A stretch of DNA of 64,000 nucleotides from Sphingobacterium spiritivorum. Its GTDB lineage: Bacteria; Bacteroidota; Bacteroidia; Sphingobacteriales; Sphingobacteriaceae. The translations under genes and the position numbers were made by a program. The notes beneath the pieces were generated by a model. The model saw only the letters and a list, made by a program, of their open reading frames with translations, ran no database searches and was not told the DNA's origin. The stretch spans positions 558,001 through 622,000 of the forward strand of contig NZ_CP068082.1 in NCBI RefSeq assembly GCF_016724845.1, read 5' to 3'. This document shows positions 56,252 through 64,000 of this stretch, piece after piece (within the stretch, counting starts at the first letter, position 1; every line of letters begins with the position of its first letter).

Positions 56252-57427
56252 TTAGTCCTTGTGCATTAAAGATACTATTTCATATGATATTACCCCAGTC
56301 TTATTATCCGCTCTGTATAGCCCAAGCTGGATTTCATTGCCGTCTGCTTTGATAGGATACATGGCAGATTTATAGGCTCCGCTCGGAGAAAGTGGGGTAT
56401 TAATGACTTTAAAATTAATACCATCCTGACTGTATGCAATATACAGCTCATTGCCATAATAATTATTGACCCGACCTACATCTATCAACATAAAATAAAG
56501 GCGTCCAACCATAAACGCATCCAGATGCCAGGGATCCATACCCGTGCCCCAGGGACGGTTGATAAATTTACACAGCTGTGTGGTACTGAATTTGCCAAAG
56601 GAGTCGATCTGTGCAGAAGTTCGTCTATGAACAAAGGCGTGTGTCTGATTCCCCTGAGGACCAATAGGATGTTTGGCCGAACTGTAGATCACATCGTAGC
56701 AGTTATATCTACCGGTATGATCCTGAAAAATTGCCGGAGACAACAGCAGATTTGCGGCATCTACGCCTTCAGAATCGGAAGAGTAGAGCATCCATACTTT
56801 AGACCAGCCGGCACCATCCCTGGAAGACCGGTGTACAATTGCACGTTCATGATCACCAAACCGTACACCCAGCTTGCCGTTTGGCATAGCATCCCCTCTA
56901 TAGAATATATGCATAAGCCCTTTATCATCCAGATACAATTTCGGATCACTCCAGTATGCATGTGAAGGTTTTGCAGGCGGAATATCAATAGGATTACGGA
57001 TACCTTTAGGTTCTTCCCAGTGTATACCGTCGTTGGAGCAGACTACAGTAGGATTTTCAAAACCGGGGTCAGATTTTGTCTGTCCGAAATAGGGAGACAT
57101 AGCCATCCAATAGCGGAATCCGTTCCATTTGTTATCCACATACACAACACTGGGATGGCAAAAGCTGTCGTATAGCAGCGGCAATCTTTGTCCGTCGTTC
57201 TTTCCCTCTGCTGAAGCTCTTCCGACCGCTGTTACTGCAATTTCAATTGCAGGAGCGACCACTTTGGTACTGCTGACCTGCAGATTGAGGCGGGGCATGT
57301 CCATATTCATGATGTATGACCGGAGATTGATTCCGGAAGCTGCAAGCTGCGCCTGAGTTGTCTGTTGGAATGCGCTGCTCATGAAATAGATTGCACAAGA
57401 GAGCTTTAGCAGTATTCGTTTCCTCAT
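56252..57427 (-). CDS. Secreted five-bladed beta-propeller, GH43/GH130-like
   Basis: 391 aa with a signal peptide (to about TTQAQ). Repeating blades, such as 'DSFCHPSVVYVDNKWNGFRYWMAMSPYFG', 'NPTVVCSNDGIHWEEPKG', 'AYWSDPKLYLDDKGLMHIFYRG' and 'DPWHLDAFMVGRLYFMLIDVGR', each with 'DG' turns and Asp/aromatic pairs, are typical of glycoside-hydrolase-like five-bladed propellers. No exact family can be fixed, and catalytic acids are not certain. Followed by the thioredoxin-like gene. Confidence 0.65.
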   Translation of the reverse strand: MRKRILLKLSCAIYFMSSAFQQTTQAQLAASGINLRSYIMNMDMPRLNLQVSSTKVVAPAIEIAVTAVGRASAEGKNDGQRLPLLYDSFCHPSVVYVDNKWNGFRYWMAMSPYFGQTKSDPGFENPTVVCSNDGIHWEEPKGIRNPIDIPPAKPSHAYWSDPKLYLDDKGLMHIFYRGDAMPNGKLGVRFGDHERAIVHRSSRDGAGWSKVWMLYSSDSEGVDAANLLLSPAIFQDHTGRYNCYDVIYSSAKHPIGPQGNQTHAFVHRRTSAQIDSFGKFSTTQLCKFINRPWGTGMDPWHLDAFMVGRLYFMLIDVGRVNNYYGNELYIAYSQDGINFKVINTPLSPSGAYKSAMYPIKADGNEIQLGLYRADNKTGVISYEIVSLMHKD

Positions 57428-57516
57428 ATGGAATAAATGTTCAATTTAATTGTAAGATTTGGCACCAATTTCTGCATTTAACGCATATCTTACAATAATT
57501 TAATGAAAAATTTAAG

Positions 57517-57524
57517 TATTTTTG
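57517..57524 (+). promoter_or_regulatory. -7 box of purN
   Basis: TATTTTTG, 40 bp before the GTG start at 57565. Confidence 0.5.
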
Positions 57525-57564
57525 GTTAGTTTTAGTTAATGGTTATCAATAAGGAAGAAAGTCT

Positions 57565-58140
57565 GTGAAAAAACGTATCGCTATTTTTGCTTCAGGATCA
57601 GGTTCTAATGCTCAGAAAATAATGGAGCATTTTAAATATTCAGATACAGCTGAGGTCGCTTTGATCTTAAGTAATAATCCCGAGTCATATGTACTGCAAC
57701 GTGCTGATAACTTTGAGATCCCTTCTCACGTATTTGACAGACATGATTTTTTTCAGACAGATGATATTGTTAAACTACTGAAAAACCTGAATATTGATCT
57801 GATTGTACTGGCTGGTTTTCTCTGGCTTGTTCCGGAAAATTTACTGAAAGCTTTTCCGAATAAAATCATCAATATCCACCCGGCTTTGCTCCCTAAATTT
57901 GGTGGCAAAGGAATGTACGGCGATCGCGTTCATAAAGCGATACTGGAGGCCAAAGAATCGGAGCACGGGATAACCATTCATTTTGTAAATGAACATTTTG
58001 ATGAAGGCGAAGTCATTTATCAGGCCAAATTTAAAGTAGAATCCGGCGATACTTTGGAAATTATCAAATTCAAAGGCCAGCAACTGGAACATCTTCACTA
58101 CCCTAAAGTGATTGAAAATCTGTTAAAAAAGTACAATTGA
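57565..58140 (+). CDS. purN: Phosphoribosylglycinamide formyltransferase
   Basis: 191 aa, start codon GTG (VKKRIAIFASGSGSNAQKI). 'LSNNPESYVLQRADNF', 'LAGFLWLVPENLLKAFPNKIINIHPALLPKFGGKGMYG' with the catalytic Asn-His...Asp triad (IHPALLPKFG, 'HFVNEHFDEGEVIYQ') is PurN. Third step of purine synthesis, formylates GAR. 71 bp upstream of purH, which has its own promoter. Confidence 0.95.
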   Translation: MKKRIAIFASGSGSNAQKIMEHFKYSDTAEVALILSNNPESYVLQRADNFEIPSHVFDRHDFFQTDDIVKLLKNLNIDLIVLAGFLWLVPENLLKAFPNKIINIHPALLPKFGGKGMYGDRVHKAILEAKESEHGITIHFVNEHFDEGEVIYQAKFKVESGDTLEIIKFKGQQLEHLHYPKVIENLLKKYN

Positions 58141-58192
58141 TAATTTACTAAAATACGCCATAGGCTATTCTGTATTATTTTGTATCTTTGCG

Positions 58193-58200
58193 GCTTCCAA
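58193..58200 (+). promoter_or_regulatory. -7 box of purH
   Basis: TATCTTTG, 11 nt before the ATG at 58212; excludes the upstream start at 58188. Confidence 0.7.
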
Positions 58201-58211
58201 ACAAAATAATA

Positions 58212-59738
58212 ATGAGCCATCCTGTAAAGATTAAAAATGCTTTAGTGTCTGTATATTACAAAGACAATTTAGCGCCTCTCATTCAACTGCTGCACAAACA
58301 TGGTGTGACCTTCTACTCTACCGGAGGTACCGAAGCATTTATCAAAGATTTAGGTATCGGTGTGGTACCTGTAGAAGATCTGACCAGCTACCCTTCTATC
58401 TTAGGCGGACGTGTCAAAACGTTACATCCTAAAGTATTCGGAGGTATTCTGGCAAGAAGACCGTTGGAAGATGACCAGAAACAACTGGAACAATATGAAA
58501 TTCCGGAAATTGATTTGGTTATTGTAGATCTTTATCCGTTTGAAGAAACAGTTGCTTCCGGAGCTCAGGAACAGGATATTATTGAAAAAATTGATATTGG
58601 TGGAATTTCATTGATTCGTGCTGCTGCCAAAAACTTCAATGATGTTGTTATTCTGTCTTCTAAAAATGATTATCAGGAACTTGAAAATATATTAGCAGCT
58701 CAGGAAGGTAGTACGACACTTGAGCAACGTAAAGAATTTGCAAAACGCGCTTTCAATACATCGTCTCACTACGACACTGCTATTTTTAACTATTTCAATC
58801 AGGAGAATCCTCTTGATGTTTTCAAACAGTCTGAACAAACTGCTCAGGTATTGCGTTACGGAGAAAACCCGCATCAGAAAGGTGTTTTCTATGGCAACCT
58901 GGATGCTATGTTTGACAAACTAAACGGAAAAGAACTTTCATACAATAATTTGGTAGACGTAGATGCTGCCGTATCGATTATTGATGAATTTGAAGAACCT
59001 ACCTTTGCGATCCTGAAACATACAAATGCTTGTGGTGTGGCTTCACGTCCTACGGTAAAACAAGCATGGACAGATGCCCTGGCATGTGATCCTGTCTCCG
59101 CATTCGGAGGTGTTTTGATCACAAATCGGGAAGTAGATGCTGAAACTGCTACAGAAATTAACAATCTTTTCTTCGAGGTATTAATCGCCCCTTCTTACTC
59201 TGAAGAAGCAAAAGCAATCCTGACCGCAAAGAAAAACCGTATTATTCTGGTTCGTAAAGATGTAAAATTGCCTCAGCAACAATTCAAAACATTATTGAAC
59301 GGAGTAATTCAGCAGGATAAAGACAATACGGTAGAAAATCCGGATCAGATGACTTCTGTTACGAATGTTAAACCTACTGCCGAGCAGTTAGAAGACCTGT
59401 ATTTTGCCAATAAAATTGTGAAACATACCAAATCCAATACTATTGTTTTTGCAAAAGACGGTCAGCTGTTAGCATCAGGTGTGGGACAGACTTCACGCGT
59501 AGATGCCCTGAAGCAAGCTATCGAGAAAGCTAAATCTTTCGGGTTTAACCTTAACGGGTCATCAATGGCTTCAGATGCATTTTTCCCTTTCCCTGACTGC
59601 GTGGAACTGGCTGCAGAGGCGGGTATTGCAGCGGTATTACAACCGGGAGGATCGATCAAAGACCAATTGTCTATTGATATGGCAAATGAAAAAGGCCTTG
59701 CAATGGTAACAACAGGTGTACGCCACTTCAAACACTAA
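58212..59738 (+). CDS. purH: Bifunctional AICAR formyltransferase/IMP cyclohydrolase
   Basis: 508 aa. N-terminal IMP cyclohydrolase (about 1-200, 'NALVSVYYKDNLAPLIQLLHKHGVTFYSTGGTEAFIKDLG', 'GGRVKTLHPKVFGGILARR') and C-terminal AICAR transformylase ('LRYGENPHQKGVFYG', 'LKHTNACGVASRPTVKQAW', 'DAFFPFPDCVELAAEAGIAAVLQPGGSIKDQ' with the catalytic Lys-His pair). Last two steps of IMP synthesis. Near purN; together a small purine cluster. Confidence 0.97.
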   Translation: MSHPVKIKNALVSVYYKDNLAPLIQLLHKHGVTFYSTGGTEAFIKDLGIGVVPVEDLTSYPSILGGRVKTLHPKVFGGILARRPLEDDQKQLEQYEIPEIDLVIVDLYPFEETVASGAQEQDIIEKIDIGGISLIRAAAKNFNDVVILSSKNDYQELENILAAQEGSTTLEQRKEFAKRAFNTSSHYDTAIFNYFNQENPLDVFKQSEQTAQVLRYGENPHQKGVFYGNLDAMFDKLNGKELSYNNLVDVDAAVSIIDEFEEPTFAILKHTNACGVASRPTVKQAWTDALACDPVSAFGGVLITNREVDAETATEINNLFFEVLIAPSYSEEAKAILTAKKNRIILVRKDVKLPQQQFKTLLNGVIQQDKDNTVENPDQMTSVTNVKPTAEQLEDLYFANKIVKHTKSNTIVFAKDGQLLASGVGQTSRVDALKQAIEKAKSFGFNLNGSSMASDAFFPFPDCVELAAEAGIAAVLQPGGSIKDQLSIDMANEKGLAMVTTGVRHFKH

Positions 59739-59775
59739 GAAGACAGGCATTAGCCATATAGCATATTACAATATT

Positions 59776-59813
59776 AAGGCTGGGTTCTCTACAGAACTCA
59801 GCCTTATTTTTTT
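59776..59813 (+). terminator. Terminator after purH
   Basis: AAGGCTGGGTTCT/AGAACTCAGCCTT stem (one G-U pair), CTAC loop, then A-T7. Confidence 0.92.
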
Positions 59814-59878
59814 ATAACAAAACCGTTGGACAATCGATTGCTTAAACTTCATAAATAGCGACTTACGTATCAAAAGAA

Positions 59879-59886
59879 TATATTTG
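59879..59886 (+). promoter_or_regulatory. -7 box of the phosphodiesterase gene
   Basis: TATATTTG, 23 bp before the ATG at 59910. Confidence 0.6.
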
Positions 59887-59909
59887 ATTAATTGTAAATC
59901 GAATAACCA

Positions 59910-60803
59910 ATGAAAAAATTATTTCTATGTGCAGTGATCTGTTTAGGTGTAATTACACTGCAGGCACAGGTCAAAAAAGCAAAGCATATTGTAGTAATAG
60001 GCTGTGATGGATTGGGTGCATATGCCCTTCCTAAAGCCGATATGCCAAATGTCAAATCAGTAATGGCATCCGGTGCATGGAGTCTGCATGCCCGTTCGGT
60101 CCTTCCCTCTTCCAGTGCTGTTAACTGGGCATCGATGCTGATGGGTGCAGGTCCTACGCAGCATGGTTTTACAGAATGGGGAAGTCAGAAGCCGGAGATT
60201 CCATCTGCTTACACGACTTCAGCCTATAAACAGTTCCCCAGTATCTTCAGTGTAATCCGGGATCAGAAACCAAAGGCTGTTACTGCAGCAGTATACAGCT
60301 GGCCCGGAATCGGCTACCTGATCGAAAAAGATGCAATTACGCATGTATTGCCGGCAAATGATGATGAGGAAAAGTGTGTGAACGATGCTGTAGAAACCAT
60401 AAAAACCAAAAAACCTCTGTTTACATTTATTCATTTTGATGAACCGGATCACACAGGACATGCTAAAGGTCACCGTACAGCGGAATATTATGAAATTCTG
60501 AAAACAGTAGATGCACGTATAGGTAAGATACTCAGTGCAATAAAAGATGCAGGTATTGCGAACGAAACTATTGTACTCATCACATCAGATCACGGAGGCA
60601 TAGACAAAGGTCATGGCGGAAAATCACTGGACGAAGTGGAGATCCCATGGATTATCAGCGGACCGGGTGTAAAAGTAAATCATGAAATCAAAAACTCCAT
60701 TATAACGTATGATACAGGTGCTACCTTAGCATGGATACTGGGGCTTGAACAACCTCAGGCATGGAGAGGTAAAGCTGTAACGGAAGCCTTTAAACAGAAT
60801 TAA
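59910..60803 (+). CDS. Secreted alkaline-phosphatase-superfamily phosphodiesterase
   Basis: 297 aa with a signal peptide (MKKLFLCAVICLGVITLQAQ). Type I phosphodiesterase/nucleotide pyrophosphatase fold: metal ligand Asp in 'VVIGCDGLGAYALPK', nucleophile region 'VLPSSSAVNWASMLMGAGPTQHGFTEWG', 'FDEPDHTGHAKGHRTAEYYEIL', 'LITSDHGGIDKGHGG', so all metal ligands are present. Cleaves phosphoesters in the periplasm; substrate unknown. Single gene. Confidence 0.88.
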   Translation: MKKLFLCAVICLGVITLQAQVKKAKHIVVIGCDGLGAYALPKADMPNVKSVMASGAWSLHARSVLPSSSAVNWASMLMGAGPTQHGFTEWGSQKPEIPSAYTTSAYKQFPSIFSVIRDQKPKAVTAAVYSWPGIGYLIEKDAITHVLPANDDEEKCVNDAVETIKTKKPLFTFIHFDEPDHTGHAKGHRTAEYYEILKTVDARIGKILSAIKDAGIANETIVLITSDHGGIDKGHGGKSLDEVEIPWIISGPGVKVNHEIKNSIITYDTGATLAWILGLEQPQAWRGKAVTEAFKQN

Positions 60804-60863
60804 ACCGTCCTGAAAAACCCATACAGGATTTTACCTGATGAGTAAAAGGTTTCGGACATGTAT

Positions 60864-60902
60864 CAGGAATTGCTACACAAACTTTATGTGCAGCAATTCC
60901 TG
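60864..60902. terminator. Terminator between convergent genes
   Basis: CAGGAATTGCT/AGCAATTCCTG stem with an inner partial stem; lies between the phosphodiesterase (plus) and nucleotidase (minus) stops. Confidence 0.75.
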
Positions 60903-60934
60903 TTTTAGATATGATCTTACAAGCAGGATATTTC

Positions 60935-61465
60935 CTATTTCAAAAAGTATTCCCCTACTTCTTTCCAGTTCATCAACCTTTCATAGTCTTGTTCATGTAC
61001 ATTATGAAAGGAATTAAAAAGTAAAGGCTTTCCCTGGAAAGTACGCAGATTACTGATGTGGTCATCAAGAAGATAATCGGTCTTAATGATGCTCTTATCG
61101 CCACAGAAAACAATATTTTTCCAGGAGATAAAAGGAAAATATTCCGCCAGCCAGTCAAATTTTTCCCGAAGTGAATGTGGGAATTCCATTGCTGCAGATA
61201 CCACATAAATTGTATACTTGCTCTGCAATTCCCGAACAACTTCTATGGCATCCTCAGCAACCGGTAAGGTTCTGAAATACCCTTCTGTATGCAGATAGCG
61301 GTATATCGCTGTTTCATCAGGCAAACCCAAATCCTCAGGCTTTCCTAACATAGTGGAAGGATCCAGCCGGATCCCTGTTTCATTATAATAATAAGTGAGA
61401 TAATGCTGCTGGTTATCGGCCAGTACACCATCCATATCAAGTGCAATTATTTTCTGTTGTACCAT
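60935..61465 (-). CDS. HAD-family 5'(3')-deoxyribonucleotidase-like protein
   Basis: 176 aa from the ATG at 61465. 'QKIIALDMDGVLADNQQHYLTYY' is HAD motif I (DxD), 'YTIYVVSAAM' motif II, 'DYLLDDHISNLRTF' motif IV: the NT5C group (PF06941). Likely removes phosphate from (deoxy)nucleoside monophosphates. Divergent from the DeoR regulator at 61538, with an 18-bp palindrome between them, so it is a probable target of it. Confidence 0.88.
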   Translation of the reverse strand: MVQQKIIALDMDGVLADNQQHYLTYYYNETGIRLDPSTMLGKPEDLGLPDETAIYRYLHTEGYFRTLPVAEDAIEVVRELQSKYTIYVVSAAMEFPHSLREKFDWLAEYFPFISWKNIVFCGDKSIIKTDYLLDDHISNLRTFQGKPLLFNSFHNVHEQDYERLMNWKEVGEYFLK

Positions 61466-61467
61466 GC

Positions 61468-61507
61468 TGCAATATGCAATATTTTGCAATAAATTGCAAA
61501 TATTTGC
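61468..61507. promoter_or_regulatory. TTGCAA-type operator between nucleotidase and DeoR genes
   Basis: Perfect palindrome TTTGCAAT-AA-ATTGCAAA at 61483-61500, flanked by further TGCAA units at 61468 and 61475 and TTTGC at 61503. Directly upstream of both divergent start codons. Confidence 0.7.
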
Positions 61508-61526
61508 TGTTTATTATTTTAAATGC

Positions 61527-61534
61527 TACTTTAG
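61527..61534 (+). promoter_or_regulatory. Near-consensus -7 box of the DeoR gene
   Basis: TACTTTAG (one mismatch), 3 nt before the ATG at 61538; its neighbourhood includes the operator. Confidence 0.4.
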
Positions 61535-61537
61535 CTT

Positions 61538-62284
61538 ATGCTAAAACAGGAACGCTTATCTACCATATTAAATGAACTTCATAAAAGAGGAGTTGTCTCT
61601 TATGCAGAACTGTCAGCTGTTATAACAGCATCTGAAGACACTGTAAGAAGAGATATCAAAGAACTCGACAGTCAGGGACTACTCAAAGCTGTGCGTGGAG
61701 GTGCAACAACCCTGTCGAAGATTCCGCATCATTACAGACAACGTGAAATAAGAGATATTGAGGAAAAGAAAATCATTGCCCGCAAAGCGTTATCCCTGAT
61801 CAAACACAATCAGCTCCTTTTCTTTGATGGAGGGACATCCGCTTTGGAATTGGCCAAAATATTACCACAGGATCTCAGAGCGACGATTATAACAAATAGT
61901 TTTCCGGTTGCTAATGTACTTGAAGATCACCCGACATGCGAATTATTGTTTCTTGGGGGCCGTCTTTCTAAAACGGCATTTGCGACATATGGAAACGAAA
62001 CGCTTCTGAATATTCAGAAGTTCAGAGCAGATTATTACTTCTTCGGTGTATCCAGTATAACTCCGGAAGAATTATATTGTAAAGATCTGGAAGACGCTGA
62101 AATGAAACGGGAAATAATCGCAAACAGCACCAATACGATCGGTCTTTGTACATCAGATAAACTCAACAGTACAGATAATTATTATGTGGCCAAGACCAAA
62201 TCTCTGCATATGCTGATAACGGAATGTGATCCGGATAGCACCATGTTAGAACACTACAATACAATCGGAGTAGAAGTCCGTTAA
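61538..62284 (+). CDS. DeoR/GlpR-family transcriptional regulator
   Basis: 248 aa. N-terminal HTH 'QERLSTILNELHKRGVVSYAELSAVITASEDTVRRDIKELDSQGLLKAVRGGA' is the DeoR signature; C-terminal sugar-phosphate-sensor domain (about 75-230, 'LLFFDGGTSALELAKIL', 'IITNSFPVANVLEDHP', 'LLFLGGRL'). Normally represses sugar or nucleoside genes and is released by a phosphorylated sugar. The palindrome between it and the nucleotidase is the likely operator, so autoregulation is expected. Confidence 0.94.
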   Translation: MLKQERLSTILNELHKRGVVSYAELSAVITASEDTVRRDIKELDSQGLLKAVRGGATTLSKIPHHYRQREIRDIEEKKIIARKALSLIKHNQLLFFDGGTSALELAKILPQDLRATIITNSFPVANVLEDHPTCELLFLGGRLSKTAFATYGNETLLNIQKFRADYYFFGVSSITPEELYCKDLEDAEMKREIIANSTNTIGLCTSDKLNSTDNYYVAKTKSLHMLITECDPDSTMLEHYNTIGVEVR

Positions 62285-62337
62285 ATGAAATACACTCCTA
62301 AAGCTACAATTCAATAATTTAGAATAAACGCAGGTAT

Positions 62338-63300
62338 ATGGAAGATCAATTAACCCCTTATCAGGCTGACATTCTGGGAAGTCCTTATCAACAACGGACG
62401 CTGATCCTCAAAGATGATTATGAAGGAAAAGCGGTAGCAACCGTAGTGCGTAGAAAAAGTGAAATTGTCACCCGAAAAGCAGTACTGTATATACATGGCT
62501 ATATCGATTATTTCTTTCAGACAGAAATGGCAGAACAATTCAATCTTCACGGATATGACTTCTATGCCTTAGATTTGCGAAAATACGGTCGTTCATATCT
62601 GTCCCACCAAAAACTATTTAATGTCAGAGACCTGCGTGAGTATGATGAAGAAATCGATCTGACTCTCAGATTAATTGCTGATGAAGGACATCATTCTGTT
62701 ATTCTATGCGGGCACTCTACAGGGGGACTCACAGCGACCTATTATGCGATTCGTCATCCACTTGATTCCTTAATCAAGGGTCTCTGGACGAATAGCCCCT
62801 TCTATCACTTTAATGTAGATGCTTTATCCAAACTTATCGGAATTCCTTTTGCCAGCAGCCTGGCTAAATTATTCCCGCATCTTCGCCTTCCTAACGGATT
62901 AAATCGTTATTACGCAAGAAGTCTGCATAAGGACCTTGCGGGAGAATGGGATTTTAATCTGAATTGGAAACCTGTACACTACCCATACTCTTATGCAGGA
63001 TTTATAAGAGCCGTACATCTGGCGCACAGAGCCATACATAACGGAGCAACTCTTACAATGCCTGCACTCATTATGCATTCCCATCAAAGCAAGAAACCGA
63101 AAGAATGGAACAAGGATGTCAACAGCAGTGATCTTGTCCTTGAGGTTAAAGATATTCACAAATATGCCCAAAAGCTGACGGGTGATATTACCATTATATC
63201 AGTTGAAAATGGAGTACATGATCTTGTTCTTTCCGCAAAAGAGGTCAGGACAAAAGTTTATGAGATACTGTTTTCATGGCTTAAAGAAAAAAATCTTTAA
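62338..63300 (+). CDS. Alpha/beta-hydrolase, serine aminopeptidase S33-like
   Basis: 320 aa, no signal peptide. 'KAVLYIHGYIDYFFQTEMAEQFNLHGYDFYALDLRKYGRSY' and nucleophile elbow 'VILCGHSTGGLTATYYAIRHPL' follow the monoglyceride-lipase/S33 pattern; Asp is expected near 'LIMHSHQS' and His in 'ENGVHDLVLS'. Likely a cytoplasmic lysophospholipase or esterase; substrate unknown. 53 bp behind the DeoR gene; co-transcription is possible. Confidence 0.82.
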   Translation: MEDQLTPYQADILGSPYQQRTLILKDDYEGKAVATVVRRKSEIVTRKAVLYIHGYIDYFFQTEMAEQFNLHGYDFYALDLRKYGRSYLSHQKLFNVRDLREYDEEIDLTLRLIADEGHHSVILCGHSTGGLTATYYAIRHPLDSLIKGLWTNSPFYHFNVDALSKLIGIPFASSLAKLFPHLRLPNGLNRYYARSLHKDLAGEWDFNLNWKPVHYPYSYAGFIRAVHLAHRAIHNGATLTMPALIMHSHQSKKPKEWNKDVNSSDLVLEVKDIHKYAQKLTGDITIISVENGVHDLVLSAKEVRTKVYEILFSWLKEKNL

Positions 63301-63390
63301 CAGGATTTTATCCGAGTGAGTCCTCGTAAACAATTTTTGATATACTATATTATAAATATGGATTTATCATAAATATCAGTTATTATGCAA

Positions 63391-63420
63391 ATGAGGTATG
63401 AGAATAATCTCATACCTCAT
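63391..63420. terminator. Terminator between convergent genes
   Basis: Perfect 12-bp stem ATGAGGTATGAG/CTCATACCTCAT with a 6-nt loop. Confidence 0.85.
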
Positions 63421-63430
63421 ATTAGCTATC

Positions 63431-63964
63431 TTATGCCTCTATAGTTGTGAACAACAAATCAGCAATGGTGGGTGGATCGGTATAGTCGAATTCAATATTT
63501 GAAACTTGATGCTCCAATAGCTCCTTATCATCAATTAGTTCGTAGTCTTTAAATTGCGATATTATAATAGAAGATACTTTGTCAAAAATTAATATTTCTG
63601 ATTCATTTAAAGGTCTATATCGCTTAGTCTCTGTTTCTGTATTACTTATACGTATACAATAGTACGGTAATAAAACACTTATCAATATGGAGTAAACTAA
63701 AGAAGACCCCTGTTCTGCTCTAAAGGAGGCATAATATGTAGCATATCCTCCTGCAAAGGAATAATCAGAAATACGTTGTAATCCTAAATGTAAGAAAATT
63801 GAATGTTTTGTATTTTCCCAATGATCACGATCTTTCAATGCGTCATTTATTGCTTTTACTTTTCTTTGATTTTCTACACTCTCATTGTAGCTCTTTTCGT
63901 CAGAAATAGATATTCCTACCGGATAAAAAGCTGTCAATTGATTAATTAAAAGTTTTGTTTCCAT
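63431..63964 (-). CDS. Hypothetical protein
   Basis: 177 aa; family not recognised. No signal peptide and no clear membrane helix; one hydrophobic stretch (about 88-104, 'SSLVYSILISVLLPYYC'). Mixed alpha/beta composition with an acidic end ('EFDYTDPPTIADLLFTTIEA'). The lower hydrophobic bias and many Ser/Ile/Tyr residues are like immunity-type or other accessory proteins of Bacteroidota, but nothing in the sequence proves this. Lies at the window edge, preceded by a terminator. Confidence 0.7.
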   Translation of the reverse strand: METKLLINQLTAFYPVGISISDEKSYNESVENQRKVKAINDALKDRDHWENTKHSIFLHLGLQRISDYSFAGGYATYYASFRAEQGSSLVYSILISVLLPYYCIRISNTETETKRYRPLNESEILIFDKVSSIIISQFKDYELIDDKELLEHQVSNIEFDYTDPPTIADLLFTTIEA

Positions 63965-64000
63965 ATTTATTTACAATTTGGGGTCTTACATCATCACAAA

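Overview
The window is a chromosomal stretch of a Bacteroidota bacterium, most likely family Sphingobacteriaceae and probably Sphingobacterium or a close relative. The evidence is three SusC/TonB receptors (two with SusD partners), Bacteroidota-specific families (DUF5606, DUF3276/PUR-alpha-like, short AMP nucleosidase, PA0069-type radical SAM protein), almost no Shine-Dalgarno sequences, and many TAnnTTTG -7 promoter boxes. The genus is inferred. I saw no rRNA, tRNA, CRISPR array, integrase or insertion sequence.

Layout. 1-6441: end of a polysaccharide utilisation locus (susC end, susD, a GH144/PF10091-type glucanase, a GH3 beta-glucosidase) whose enzyme pairing points to beta-1,2-glucan. 6614-14365: housekeeping and small secreted proteins (methyltransferase, RadC, cyclophilin, DUF5606, a four-helix membrane protein, a secreted NTF2-like protein, radical SAM protein, two secreted esterases, a di-haem cytochrome, a SelW-like protein). 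14481-18749: sbcD-sbcC. 18870-30270: secreted lipase, a second susC/susD pair, an ABC-F protein and a stand-alone TonB receptor. 30345-34939: a TetR-controlled TolC/EmrA/EmrB-type efflux operon. 35320-41486: holA, an HsdR_N-like protein, clpP-clpX, AMP nucleosidase, cystathionine beta-synthase. 41545-48520: ftsB-like gene, eno, carA, ywbE, rseP, dxr and a membrane protein, all on the minus strand. 48675-51270: dipeptidyl peptidase IV and a DUF3276 protein. 51542-55697: a LytS/LytTR two-component operon followed by a serine hydrolase. 55759-63964: thioredoxin-like and glycosidase-like secreted proteins, purN, purH, a phosphodiesterase, a divergent 5'-nucleotidase/DeoR pair, a hydrolase and a hypothetical gene.

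The most interesting signals are regulatory. (1) Two distant promoters (10075 and 51501) carry the same layout: two ACCGA repeats 21 bp apart, with the second repeat exactly 56 bp before the -7 box. This fits a LytTR regulator that controls its own operon and a secreted NTF2-like protein. (2) carA has a long leader with a nine-codon leader peptide ending in Arg-stop inside a rho-independent terminator, and a competing hairpin: a candidate attenuator. (3) Two TonB-receptor promoters share a GTCTAC-N6-TATAGA-N-TTTATA element. (4) Several genes have their -7 box 2-6 nt before the start codon and are probably leaderless. (5) An 18-bp palindrome separates a 5'-nucleotidase from a divergent DeoR regulator. 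(6) Two tandem operators overlap the tetR promoter. (7) A terminator without a gene, with an alternative pairing partner, lies between carA and eno. (8) All degenerate motifs of the ABC-F protein fall on one of its two composite ATP sites.
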